From Takakia lepidozioides (taxonomy: Eukaryota; Streptophyta; Takakiopsida; Takakiales; Takakiaceae), in NCBI GenBank assembly GCA_030704615.1, contig CM060733.1:66154001-66218000 (forward strand): DNA of 64,000 bases, given 5' to 3'. Positions 42,011-53,100 of this stretch are shown piece by piece. The notes beneath the pieces are model-generated. The model had not been told where the DNA came from, did no database searches, and saw only the letters and a list, made by a program, of their open reading frames with translations. Every line of letters starts with the position of its first letter. Position 1 is the first letter of the stretch. Made by a program: the position numbers and the translations under genes.

Positions 42011-43825
42011 CCTAATAAATTATGAAGCTTAGCACAATTGAAGTAGGGGTCCGGGCAGTGTTGTACTGGTATGTGCCAATTGGCATGGGTATGTGCAAGG
42101 GTATAGGTAAGGGTATGCCAAAACCAACCAGGCTAGTATGTCATTTAGCCTCTACCCCGAGTGTGTGTAGAACTTAGGGTTTAGGGTAGGAGTTATGGCA
42201 TTAGGGCTTGCCATGTTGTGTTTGCTATGGGAGGGATCAGTGATTTGAGTCGCTCGTATCATGGCTCCCAGCCGCTGGCATCATGTATCCGGCCAACTAC
42301 TACAACATGGATATTACCATAATATAACCATGTACTAAAATATAACCATGTACCTATTAAGGACCTCGATTACAATAGGTACAAATATAAAAGACATGTA
42401 AAAATAACATGGAGTTAACTTAAAATACCATAATATATAATATAATTGTTGAAGATAGCAGCCATTAAAAATACAACCATACCATTGTATATACCATACC
42501 ATACCATTGTACATACTGCCCCAATATGTCATTTGTTTTTTTGCCATACCCATGCCTAGGACCAGGGTATCTCAAAATTGGAAATAACCATACCCATCCT
42601 ATAACCTACCGTGGCCAGTCCTAATCTACATTGGGCCCTACCACTTGGACCCAACAACCAAGTTGGACCTACCAGGACCAATCTGGTATGCCAAAATGAC
42701 TGGTTCAGATTAAGTAGAATGCAAATGTGAAAGAAATATTTTAGTATCCATGTGATAATACAAACTTTTCATTTCAACATGGTAATCACTTGTACCAGTA
42801 TATCCCAAAGCTGAAAATAAATTATAAGAGCGTAGTACCATTGGAATAGGGTTTAGGGTTCAGAGTAAGTAGATTGCAAATGTGACAAAAAAATGATAGA
42901 ACCTCCACATGTAGAGACTTTTCATTTCAACATGATACTCAATTGTGCCGGTATGACCCAAAGCTGAAAATTTGGTAACTACCAATTTATCACTACCACT
43001 ACCAATTTAGTAAGGTAGATAACTCTTTAATTCAACATGGTAGTCAAAGTTTATGAACAATCTTTTCAAATCAACTCGTGCTAGTATAATTTAGTAACTA
43101 CCATTAGTTTTATCATTAGTACTTGACGTGGATAAGTTTTTATTGGAGCAGACACTAAAAAGGGAGCATACACTACCTTTGTGAGGGGCACCCTCCGGAA
43201 GTGTGACTTACCTTGATAAAAATAATTAGTTTAGGTTTTCCAGATATCCTCTAGAAAGCCCTTCACACAAGCATCAACATGTTGTCTGCGAGCTTCCCGA
43301 CAATTGGACCCCAACAGGACCAGGCCTATAGGCTCAGCCTCAAGATTTCCAAAGTTGGTGAACAGAAGTGCAGGGGAACAATGTTGTCTGGGTTGAAAGA
43401 GAGAGGGAGGGAGAGAGAGTACACCTAGAGATCATCGAGTTCTTCCCTCATGACATCAGTGTCAGGCCATTGCGCACTAACTTGAGTGATCGTTCTGTCA
43501 CGAAGCCACCACACACGAGCAAACATATATACTAGTATGCAGAATCTTTTATCTAAGCAACAGATTTAAGATTTCAAGCTTGGATTGTATGTGTAGCTGG
43601 AACTTTTGCTAATCAATATATATACTAGGATCTGCGCACCACAAAATCTCTGCAACAACAATATCTAAACAACAGATTTAAGCTTTCAAAGTCATATTGC
43701 GTTCATGGAGTAGCTGAAACTTTTGTGAATCTGAATCCAAACACAAGATTATCAATTCCACGTATGCTCAAGAATGCCTAGACATATATACACAGCTCTT
43801 AGAACAAACATTCCACAACAAAACG
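42011..43825. other. AT-rich gene-free stretch
   Basis: AT-rich, with short direct repeats (TACCATACCATACC near 42,480-42,510; AACCATGTAC) and two related blocks around 42,680-42,800 and 42,860-42,990 (GTGAAAGAAATATTTTAG / GTGACAAAAAAATGATAG contexts). Telomere-like GGGTTTAGGG occurs at about 42,178 and 42,850. No gene is supported. Confidence 0.35.
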
Positions 43826-44290
43826 TTGCCAAGAGTAGCCTTAGGTTTCCAAAGCCTTAATCCCATACCCATGCTGCACATACCTTACAATCATGGCACT
43901 CCAAAATACAACATCTCGTTCAGCCGTATTGTCGAACTCTCCCTTGGCATCAGGCTTTCTGCACCCACATTTGGCATACATGTCCACCAGGGCAGAGTTC
44001 AGAATGACAGCTGGTACAATTTCAGCTTTAAGGATGGCACCATGGCCGAGAGATAGATATCTCAATTTCCTGCTACCAATGAGTTCAATGCATATTCTGG
44101 TCTCCGAAGCGTGACATTGCCCGCTTCTTTTCAATGATAGAATGACAGTTGTTGCTGCTGCTGTTGCCCTCCCTTGGTTTCCTCGACATAAGCAAGGGGA
44201 ATGAGACAGCAGGGCTGCTGCTCTCTCCCAGCACCCAAAAAAAACAAAAGAAAAAAAAATGGGAGGGGCTGAGAGAGCCGCCATGGCTGT
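43826..44290 (-). pseudogene. PPR gene fragment
   Basis: A - strand frame, 43,841-44,311, contains LKAEIVPAVILNSALVDMYA, then KCGCRKPDAKGEFDN, then AERDVVFWSAMIVRYVQHGY, about two PPR units with small insertions, preceded by unrelated sequence. It is nearly identical in layout to 9,420-9,660, so it derives from the same amplified family. Confidence 0.65.
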
Positions 44291-44295
44291 GAAGT

Positions 44296-44580
44296 CACTA
44301 CGCCAAATCATGGTTTTTTTTTTTAATTATTTTAGAGTCATGGTTTTCATGACTCAGACCATGATTCGATCTCGTCATGGTTCAAAAATGTCATGGGTAC
44401 GACCGAAAATGACAAAAAAAGGTCGTGTATATGCCTCTATCCCGGTCAACGTCGGTTGCCTGGAATAGAGTTGTGATCATGGGTCACGCACATGACTTTA
44501 AACAATAATGCAGATGACTCTAAATTTTTAGATTGATGTAGTCAACTCCCTTTGACCAAGATAAGGTCATTTGCATGACT
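44296..44580 (+). mobile_element. CACTA-like left end
   Basis: CACTACGCCAAATCATGG at 44,296 is followed by repeated GTCATGG/CATGACT motifs up to about 44,580, the layout of a CACTA terminus plus subterminal repeats. It directly abuts the PPR fragment on its left. No matching right end was found, so the extent of the element is unknown. Confidence 0.5.
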
Positions 44581-44584
44581 CTTA

Positions 44585-45130
44585 TGAAAATCCATTGATG
44601 GATGATTTCATTACATGAATGAAATTTTGATTATTTTCATTCATCAATTGGATGATTTCATTACATGTAAGGATTTGGATGATTTCGTCCACCTATTTCA
44701 TTCACATGGGGACTTCGATACTTGTCAAGAACACCCTCACTGTCACTCTTCTTCCCACTCCGGGAGCCTACTAGGGTGGCGATCAAGGGGATGCTCTGGT
44801 TAGTCAAGAAGAAAGGCTTGTAGGACGAATGGAGGTGATGAGGGAAACACAGAAGGCATGCAAAACAAGACAAGGATGCTAGGGTTGTGGGGTACTTGGT
44901 CACGAACAGGAGATGAAATCGCGATTTTCATTCAAGCAGGATGAAATGATGTTTTTTCATTACAGGTGGATGACGGCTGGAAGGATGTTAGGGAATGAAA
45001 AATGGGAATGAAAAATGGGAGTGAAATAATGATTTTTCATTGCAGGTGGATGACGAGATGGAAGGATCTGGGGAGTGAACATGGGGATGAAATGACCATT
45101 TTTCATTATCAGGTGAGATAAAAAAGCGAA
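44585..45130. repeat. Cluster of GATGAA/TTCATT hairpin motifs
   Basis: ATCCATTGATGGATGATTTC, ATGATTTCATTACATG (twice, about 44,602 and 44,652), GATGAAATGATG, TTTTTCATTACAGGTGGATG and related words recur. The third cluster of this family in the window. Confidence 0.6.
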
Positions 45131-45857
45131 ATTTTCATCAAACAGTTGGCATGGATAAGAGGGACCAACAGTGAAGACAAAATACAGCAGGCTACTTATT
45201 AAGTGATAAATTACCAGTCGGTAATGAAGTGATAGGGCTGGGTCCACGTATCTTAGTATGTATTTTAGGACTATGAGTCAAAGGTAGTCACATGGCACAG
45301 AGGGGGATAACACCCGGCGGCCATTAGAATTCCAGCAATCTTTGTCTCTTATATTTTATATCATAGTTAGCCATACAGCCAAGTTCACGTGAAAGTGACG
45401 GTGCATTAAATAACTTAGGGGCTGACTGTACCAATATAAGCAAGGATGCAAGCCAAGCTCTCTCTCTAAGTTTTCAGATTGTACGAGTTTATTGTAAGGT
45501 AAAATCTCGTGGTGCAAAATTTTGGCCAAGTGTCGGGACGTGGGGAGGAAGCTGAAACTTGGATGAAGAGGGGATGAATGCAGGTAACGAAAGGATGATG
45601 AAAGTGCATAGGAGGTACATCCAGTTGGCGTTGCTGGATGACTAACGGATGAACTAAGGCAGTAACCAAAATAGCAGAATACTGTTATAGTTCATCCAAT
45701 TGGATGATAAGGAGTAGTTGGCAGACTCCGCATAGATAGAAGGCATCGACGAGCAAATAGCCGAGAGGGGGAAGAATACCCGCGGACTACTATCACTCCG
45801 TTACCTGTGAGTCAGTTTATCTGTTGTATGCGAAGAACCTTGGTCAACAAGAACGTT
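45131..45857. other. No supported gene
   Basis: Contains scattered GATGAA words and a short - strand frame without recognisable features. It may be the interior of the LTR element whose primer-binding site follows. Confidence 0.3.
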
Positions 45858-45869
45858 GCTCTGATACCA
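45858..45869 (-). mobile_element. Primer-binding site of an LTR retrotransposon remnant
   Basis: On the - strand the 12 bases read TGGTATCAGAGC, complementary to the 3' end of plant initiator tRNA-Met, the usual primer-binding site of copia- and many gypsy-type elements. The LTR would lie at higher coordinates (about 45,880 onward) and the interior at lower ones. No gag or pol was recognised, and LTR borders were not established. Confidence 0.5.
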
Positions 45870-45879
45870 AAAAGAGGGG

Positions 45880-47816
45880 TGCTGCATTAACTCAATTCAT
45901 CAGCAGCTTGGGTTAGTATTCTGACACAAATGACACCGCAGCAGAAGGGAAAGCATCACTCATGCCATCTAGCTATCTATCCTAGAAACAAACATATCTA
46001 GTTGCAGTTCAAATCCTCTTATAGTTTTTTTATTTCTTGATTTATTTCTTAATTTGCCCTTTGGAAGGGGAACACCAGCATTGGTTTGATAAATCTGATC
46101 CGAAGCATACTTTCGTGGCTTGCCCTCTTGGTTGATCAGTCACCGCCCTCTTTCTTGGTTGCATCACGATGACCAGCCGGTAGGTGGAGCCTCCATGTTT
46201 GTTGCTTCAACGATTCTTCCCTTGCATTGTCACCTCCCTGAATACTAACGACACTTATGTAGAATGTCTATCTCTCACTTGCTGGATTTGGAACAGGCTG
46301 TCGGGAATGCTGTACTTATGCTAGGTTTCCTGGGTTACTCATGAATTCCAACTACTTAGATGAGGACCAGCACTCTCATAAAAGAATTTATTTGCCACAT
46401 TAATTCACTACTAGCATGCAAATAGTGCAACCTGGGCTACTGCTCTAATCAGGTCTGGATTTGCTGCAACTGAGCTCCCAAAAGTCCTCAGAATCTGATC
46501 AAGCTACACTCTCATAACTACTTGGGGTATCATGACATCTAAAGGACCAATTCCCAAGGCTGAAAGCTACACATGCCATCCGCAATAATGAATATTTTTG
46601 TTAAATTCACATCAGAGCTCACAATACCATGCCACTGAACACTTGTAGAGATTCACATGATTGCAACTCCTCTTTACTATTGGCCTCATATTGAAAAATC
46701 AAAGTTTTTTTTCTTCTTCTTAAAAGACAGATTTGCTTAGGCACTTTTTTTTAAATTTAATTTGTGTCTAATCTGCCCTTCCACTACAGGCCTTGTGCAT
46801 GCATCTGACACTTCTCAGGACTGAACTTACATGACTTCTCACAGAGGATAGTAATTGTGCAGGCTTATCCTAACAGAACTAATATTCTCAAGATACACAA
46901 GCTCTTAAGTTACAATCGGCTCCAAAAGTATAACTGATGTTGTAAACATATTAGTGGGGAAATGCCAAATAACGATATGATAATCTTGCGGATATTTGGA
47001 TTATCTTCATCCAGATCTGTATATGCAGCAAGTCGAGAGTGACCGTGAATTGATCTTGTTCCACATCCAGTTATGAAGGAAGGCAAACACATCAAGAAAA
47101 CATTAACCAACAGCAGTAATGCTGATCTGTGTAATATGGATCGCACAGCTGAGATACACAATGTTCAACCCAATCATGGTAGCTTGTATTCGGGCTTGTA
47201 TTAATTCCCTGGCAGGAAAGAAAGGAGAATACAGAGCGTAGACCCTAAACCCACAGCCCACAAGGCAAGAGAAGAAATCCGTATGACTTGGTTACGCATA
47301 GACATGGCACAAACACCCAAATAGCGGGCTGCCCTACTTTATCCCTCTGTATCTTCCTTGGCCAAGGCGGCTGATGGATAAACATCTATCCAAAAACGAT
47401 TCAGCAGATGTGAATTGGACCAATCGTTGAAACAATAAGTACATAGGAACCTGCAATTCTATGCATTCAACTATGTACATTAGGTTACGGAGAGTTAGCG
47501 CGTTGATCTCAAGACTCCTATGTAAGGTGGGGCTTTCAGTACCGCAAGAGTGATGTGAACTCAGGGCCATCGTTGTTTGCAGTACTAGGGCTATTTCAGC
47601 AGCAGCGACAGTAGCGCGGGCTGGAATATCATCTAACGTGCAGAGAAGTGAATCGCAAGGAACACCCACAACGCCGCCTTCTCCAGATCACGGCGGGGAA
47701 ACAAGGCCTAGAGTCTAATAGCAGTACAGCAGGTGTAAAAGAGAACTTCACCTGGTCCATTTAGGACCCAAAGGGTGTTGTACGAGAAACCATGGATGAC
47801 ATGTGCCTAATGTATA
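45880..47816. other. Gene-free stretch, perhaps partly a decayed LTR
   Basis: No convincing coding frame. Composition is AT-rich. Short frames at 46,910-47,161 and 47,334-47,669 (-) show no recognisable motif. Confidence 0.3.
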
Positions 47817-47919
47817 GCGGAAAGTTCCTGCCCTGGGACTTTCCGCCGTTTAAGGGTGGGCCCGAGGGCATACCCGCAAGCAAACGGCGGAAAGTCCGCG
47901 GGCAGGAACTTTCCACTGC
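47817..47919. repeat. Foldback element with two nested inverted repeats
   Basis: GCGGAAAGTTCCTGCCC (47,817-47,833) pairs with GGGCAGGAACTTTCC (47,900-47,914), and inside it GGACTTTCCGCCGTTT (47,836-47,851) pairs perfectly with AAACGGCGGAAAGTCC (47,882-47,897), leaving a 30-base loop. The total stem is about 31 bp. It could extrude as a cruciform or be a tiny snap-back transposon. Confidence 0.8.
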
Positions 47920-49063
47920 GTAAAAATTTGCTCACCTGGTTCCACCCTCTGACTAGCTGGCTTCACATCAACCCTAGATGATATGTCATCCAAGGGACAA
48001 GATTGCATTCCACTAATCTCCCTCTGACAACCAGGTTCCAGAAATGGAACCACCCGTTCCATGCTCCCGCCCCCAATGGCACGACTGGCCATGCCACTTG
48101 TGCATCCTTGGGAGTTCTGCTTCAAAATGCCCAAAGGAAAATCTAGAGCAGGTTTTTACGTATATAAATTCTTTTTTAAAGTGCCTAAAGAGAATATTCC
48201 AGATTTAATAATTATTAGGCACTCAAGTGCCTAATCTGCCCTTCCAACTACGGTACTCCAAGAAAAATGAGGTCAGATAAAAATTGCCGTGGGCTGTTTT
48301 GTGCTACAATTTTTTTCAGATTCAGTTGTACACCACACAAAGAGGTGGGGCCACACGTAAAATACTGAAAATATCTACCAACTATATCAGCTAAGAGTGG
48401 GAGATGATGATGCATGTTCAAGGTTTTGTGTATTACCAACTAAATGGTCCAAGGTGCAAGGGAAGGTGTCATGGCTCTTTCTTTCCAATCCATGAAATGC
48501 CGTTCCCTACGGTTCTCTCCAAGTCTGACTGGACACCCCATTGCCCTCCTAACCCACCAGCTAGATTTGCACCTTACAAGGTTCTCCCAGCAATAGTGAC
48601 AAAGATGGTGTGAGGTGACCACCTAGTGAACCACCCAATACAAGGCCTTGGTCTTGCAATGGCCAAGCTTGGCTCCATGAACAAGCTGGTTGCACAAAGC
48701 AAATTTTAACAGAAGGTTCCTCTGGAGGATATCCTTGGTATAGGACAGTTCGCAATCTCGATCAACAAGCAGACCACCAGAAAAGCTGTCCAGGTCAGTG
48801 CATTGAGCTCTTTACTGTGAAACAGATGTCGACAAATGTGAGGTGATAATTTTTTTGCATTATCATCAGTGCAACAAGTAAAGTGAAGTAACCTGCACTT
48901 CATAGTATGTCCTGTTGAACATCCATCAACTTCACTGTGTGAGAGACCACAGTTTGAGATTCTGCGCACCCTTCGTTATGATACAGTTACATCCAAGTAA
49001 ACAGACCCATGCCTCTATAATCTGCATATTAGTACATTGCGCAAAGTCTTTTGAGAAACTCAC
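47920..49063. other. No supported gene
   Basis: A + strand frame at 48,404-48,613 (GRCHGSFFPIHEMPFPTVLS then PPNPPARFAPYKVLP) has gene-like composition and may be a retrotransposon remnant, but no family was recognised. Confidence 0.3.
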
Positions 49064-49717
49064 TTTTTCCTCCATCTCCAGCCCAACCAATGCCTCAAGA
49101 TTAAACTTCCCCGCATCAACATTATTTCCACAAATTTCAGAGCACTGCTTTAAAGAAGAAGAAAGGAAAAGTTCAGCACACTTTTCAGACACTGCCAATT
49201 GATACCCAGCTTATCTATACAAAAAAATCAATTTAAATGATAAACAACTTATAAACTCAACTACTGTTCCACATAACCCCTGCATGTATGTCACCAATTC
49301 TACAAATTCTTTATGCTTCTGTAGAACATCTTTTGTACAGAATTGTCAGTATCACCTCTGATCAGAAACCTTCAATGTAGTCCAAAGCTGGTCTCCACTG
49401 CATAAGAAGCTTATGTGCAGATGTCAGATGCATTGACACCAGCAAATAACTGCACATCCACAAAGTTCTTCATTACGTTCTCAAACCACATTTTGTCTCT
49501 GGTGCTCATGGCAGCACCAAAGAGCTACTTAACTGTGAAAAAGCCTGTAGATTGGCTCTAAATGTAATACACATATGACTAGCAAGATCTTTCAAGCATA
49601 CTATCTTTGTACACACAATTCTAAGACAAAGGCATAACCACCAGTCATACCTTTTCAAAGCGGCGCTCAAAAAATGGAATCCAACAACAAACTCCACTCG
49701 TGAAAGACATCAGCTGC
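49064..49717 (-). CDS. Isolated exon-like segments, unassigned gene
   Basis: 49,064-49,147 is exactly 28 codons between an AG acceptor and a GTGAGT donor, reading QCSEICGNNVDAGKFNLEAL then VGLEMEEK. 49,651-49,717 runs from a CACAG acceptor to a GTATGA donor and can read PFFERRFEK at its end. A segment near 49,430-49,500 reads MWFENVMKNFVDVQLFAGVN. They could be exons of a further - strand gene downstream of the coiled-coil gene, or alternative 3' exons of it. No family was recognised. Confidence 0.3.
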
Positions 49718-49727
49718 CTGTGAGCCT

Positions 49728-50178
49728 AAGCAAAAGAGATTCAACACCAGCATAACAGTGAGCACTGTGACCAAACAAGGGTATGAGAATAAAATGCAAT
49801 TCCAGAACAACAGCTGTTAAGAGTTGAACAAAGCAAAGCATAGCAAAGATTGGAAGCAGCCTTGACAGCACGTTGAAAGAATATCAGAATACCCCTCGGC
49901 TAAAGTTCTGGGGAGGGCCTGCGGGTGTTGCCTTGCCTATGCCTGCTTAGCTTCCCCTTTGATTTGGGCATCTGCAACTCCACAACCCAACAACCAGAGT
50001 TTCATCCAGAAATTAGTCTAGACACCAATTTGACTAACATGGACTGGCCCCGATCTTGTGCAGATCAGAGAAGGTCAACATCAATGATAAACCTCCAGCT
50101 TGCAGGCTCTACTTGGAACCACTACATCTATGCAACTTCTTTTGACGGGGTTCATCTCAATTTTCGACACATACCAAA
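49728..50178. other. 3' flank of the coiled-coil gene
   Basis: Downstream of the stop codon at 50,179-50,181 of the - strand gene. No coding signal; probably 3' untranslated and intergenic sequence. Confidence 0.4.
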
Positions 50179-53100
50179 TCAACTTTTGCTTTCGTTACAT
50201 GAACAGACATGGGGGTGCCACACCATCTTTTGCATGCACTCCCACAAGGGATGGCTGACAACCTCAACTGCAGGGGAAGGAGCACCAATAGGAAGAGGAC
50301 GCAGGAGGGTGGACATAGGCTCCGGCTGCTGTTGTCTGCCATAGTTGATGGCCGTTGCCAGCTCGTCACAATTGTCAGCAAGTTTGGCATCCTTGCTCTT
50401 CAATTCTGCTCTCAGCTCCTCAACATACCTTCTCATCTGTTCCATCACCTGCTCCTCCCACCTGTACCACTTCAGTTGCCAGTCTCCACCATGCATACAG
50501 TACCATTTAGCTTACTTCTCCGCACTAGAGATCATGGATGCTCTTTGCATCCATTGGTGACAATGAGCCAAATACAGGGCACATGTTGCTCAACACAGAC
50601 ACAAAGGGTTCCCAAAGGGAGAATACAAGGGAGGAAGCTACTCATCTGCAAATTGCTAGAGCTTGAACAAACCCCCTGCCATTGAACCAGGAAACAGGTT
50701 GCACATACACAACTGGCTACCTCTCTGTTTTCAGCAGCATGGCTGAGAACATCAACACTGCGGTCCACCTCATCCTTCATAAGGCGAAGGGCTTGATCAC
50801 GTGCTTCCACTCCCTTTCGTAGCACTTCCACCTCTATATTAACATCCTTCATGAGCTTCTCCATCTGCCGCAGGGCCTGTGTGTAAGACCCCAATGAAGC
50901 GTGTCAGCATTCTCAAGGCACAATCCCTTCTACTCCCACCAGGAAAAGCAGTCCGAGTTAGCAACTACAGACCTGGATGTAGAATGGAGAGAATTCATCA
51001 ATCTGACCTGCTCAGCACGCACGGCCCGGTGATTCTCACCGAGCTCTTGCTGCAGCTCCTTCACCATCACCTTGTGACTGTCCACCTGCTGACTCAACTC
51101 CAATTCACGCTCTTTGCTGGCATTCAAATCCTGCAAACATTCGCAGAATGTTGAATGCAAGTCTCCATACCTCACCAGGCTCACAGACCAAAAAAGGGGG
51201 ACAGCAGCATAAGCCCTCATTCTTTACCTGCTTGATCTGAGCTGCAAGCCTCAGAGCATCAGTGCTGCAAACAGTCTCATTCTTAATTTCCTCCAACAGC
51301 GCATCTCTGGACCGCACCTCCTCCTCCAATCTCATAACGTGAGCAGACAAAAGCTCCACTCTTTTCTCTGCATTATTTACAGCCTGCACATATGGCACAC
51401 CACCATGTCAGTAACAATTCCAAACACAGCAAGGCCAACTTTTAGAAAACTCCCCAAACTCAACTTTGTTGGCGTCTTCATGAGCATTTGCATGTGTTGG
51501 AAGAGGATCAAATGTGTCCTCTGTCAAAATTCCCACTACTAGCCTTCATCAAAGCATCCAAGTGTTTGGGAACATCATCCCTGATACCAGATGCAAACGG
51601 AAACTGCTTTTAGCTTTGCCTCAAGCATGTCAAGTTGACAGATAGAGTTGCAGAGTAGGGTTTAGGGTATAGGGTTTGATACATCAGAGGAAAGTCTCAT
51701 CCTCAAAGAAATACAAACTCATACTTGCAAATTGAACACATAGGCTCACTTTACACAAGTGAGTAAGCTTGCTGTTCAAAAGTTAGCAACCAGCTACTAT
51801 TTGAATATTGGGTATGTAACCTAAGTAGGGGGTTCTTGACATACTTCACTCCAGCACCAAGAGCTGACAAGCTTGTGTTTTGGTTTCAGCCTGTTCAGTT
51901 CAGAGCATCACAATTCTTGTGGATCTGCAACTTCTTTCGCTTTAACTCCCTCTTTGGCTTTGTATCCCTCCTCTGCTCTCACCAACCAAGACATGGCCAA
52001 CTTGAACTGTGGTGAAGCCAACTGTGTGCTGTCCCACTGTACGAACCAATTGCTGAAAAAAAGGAGAGAAGCCAGAGGGGCTTGGTAATTTACCAGCTAA
52101 TTACTGTTCAGTGGCTTGGCTACTTTTTCTCACAAACACTCCATGACTTCATCAGTGGTCATCTCAAGCTTTCAGCTAACTTCCAGAAATTGAATATTGG
52201 ACAAAACACAATTGCCATACAGAGAGCCCACGGATTGGTGCCAACTCAGTAGTGTAGCTTATGACCATTTTGGAAACTGCAGCCTTTTTTACTTCAGCCG
52301 CTGCTGCAGGACACCTCTACTTCATGAACAACAGTAGAATGGGCTGGAGTTCAGCAAAGATCAGATACACTTACATCACGAGTCTTAGAAGCAGACATAA
52401 GCATGTTAGAGTTGCGCCATGCTTCTTCACGAATTGCCAGCACTGTCTTCTCTTTGCTCTGCACCAGCCCCTGCACGCAAGTCCATATTATCCCTTCAAC
52501 CAATGCTAGTTTATGCTTATGTTTAATGCTGAGTGCAGATGATAAAGTCACAATTTTGTAGCTGGCAGAAGACTATACCGCACTGAGGGCAATGTGGCTT
52601 GCTATTGAATACAGATCTAGCTCTAGTAAAAACTTGGCTAGCTGCTTGCAAGTCAAGATTGAGATGTGAACCCTTCACTGTAAACGTACAAGACATCCCA
52701 CAATCAACAGTTACAAGGACACACCTGCAAGGTCGCGATCTCTGACAAAAGGTCTCTAACTTTAGCTTCCGCAACCTGTGAAGTTTGCTCCCACATCACT
52801 GCTTTCTGAACAGCAGTTGCAGAGATTTCCATCTCTAGTTGCAGTGCGTTCTTCCCGCGCTCCACTTGTTGTTCAAGCTCCTTTACTTGGTCATCTGCTA
52901 CTGACAGTGCCTGCATGGAGAGCCAGCCAAAATCTGCACTTACATGAGATTACGTCCCATGGAAAGTTGACACTTTTGCATCAGCTTCCAAGTGAGAATA
53001 TCTTAATGTAGGGTCTATAGATCGAACATTCAATTGGTCATCACAATTGGTCATCTCTGTCACTCCTGTTGTTGTCAGTAGACCCCACTCCAGCTTCCAA

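Noticed and set aside
45466-45669. Retrotransposon gag frame upstream of the primer-binding site
   Set aside because: Only 67 codons, with no zinc knuckle or other gag feature. Composition is explained by the GATGAA repeats.
51656-51680. Interstitial telomere at GGGTTTAGGGTATAGGGTTT
   Set aside because: Only two to three degenerate units. Similar short runs occur at 42,178, 42,850 and 58,530, too short for a telomere remnant.
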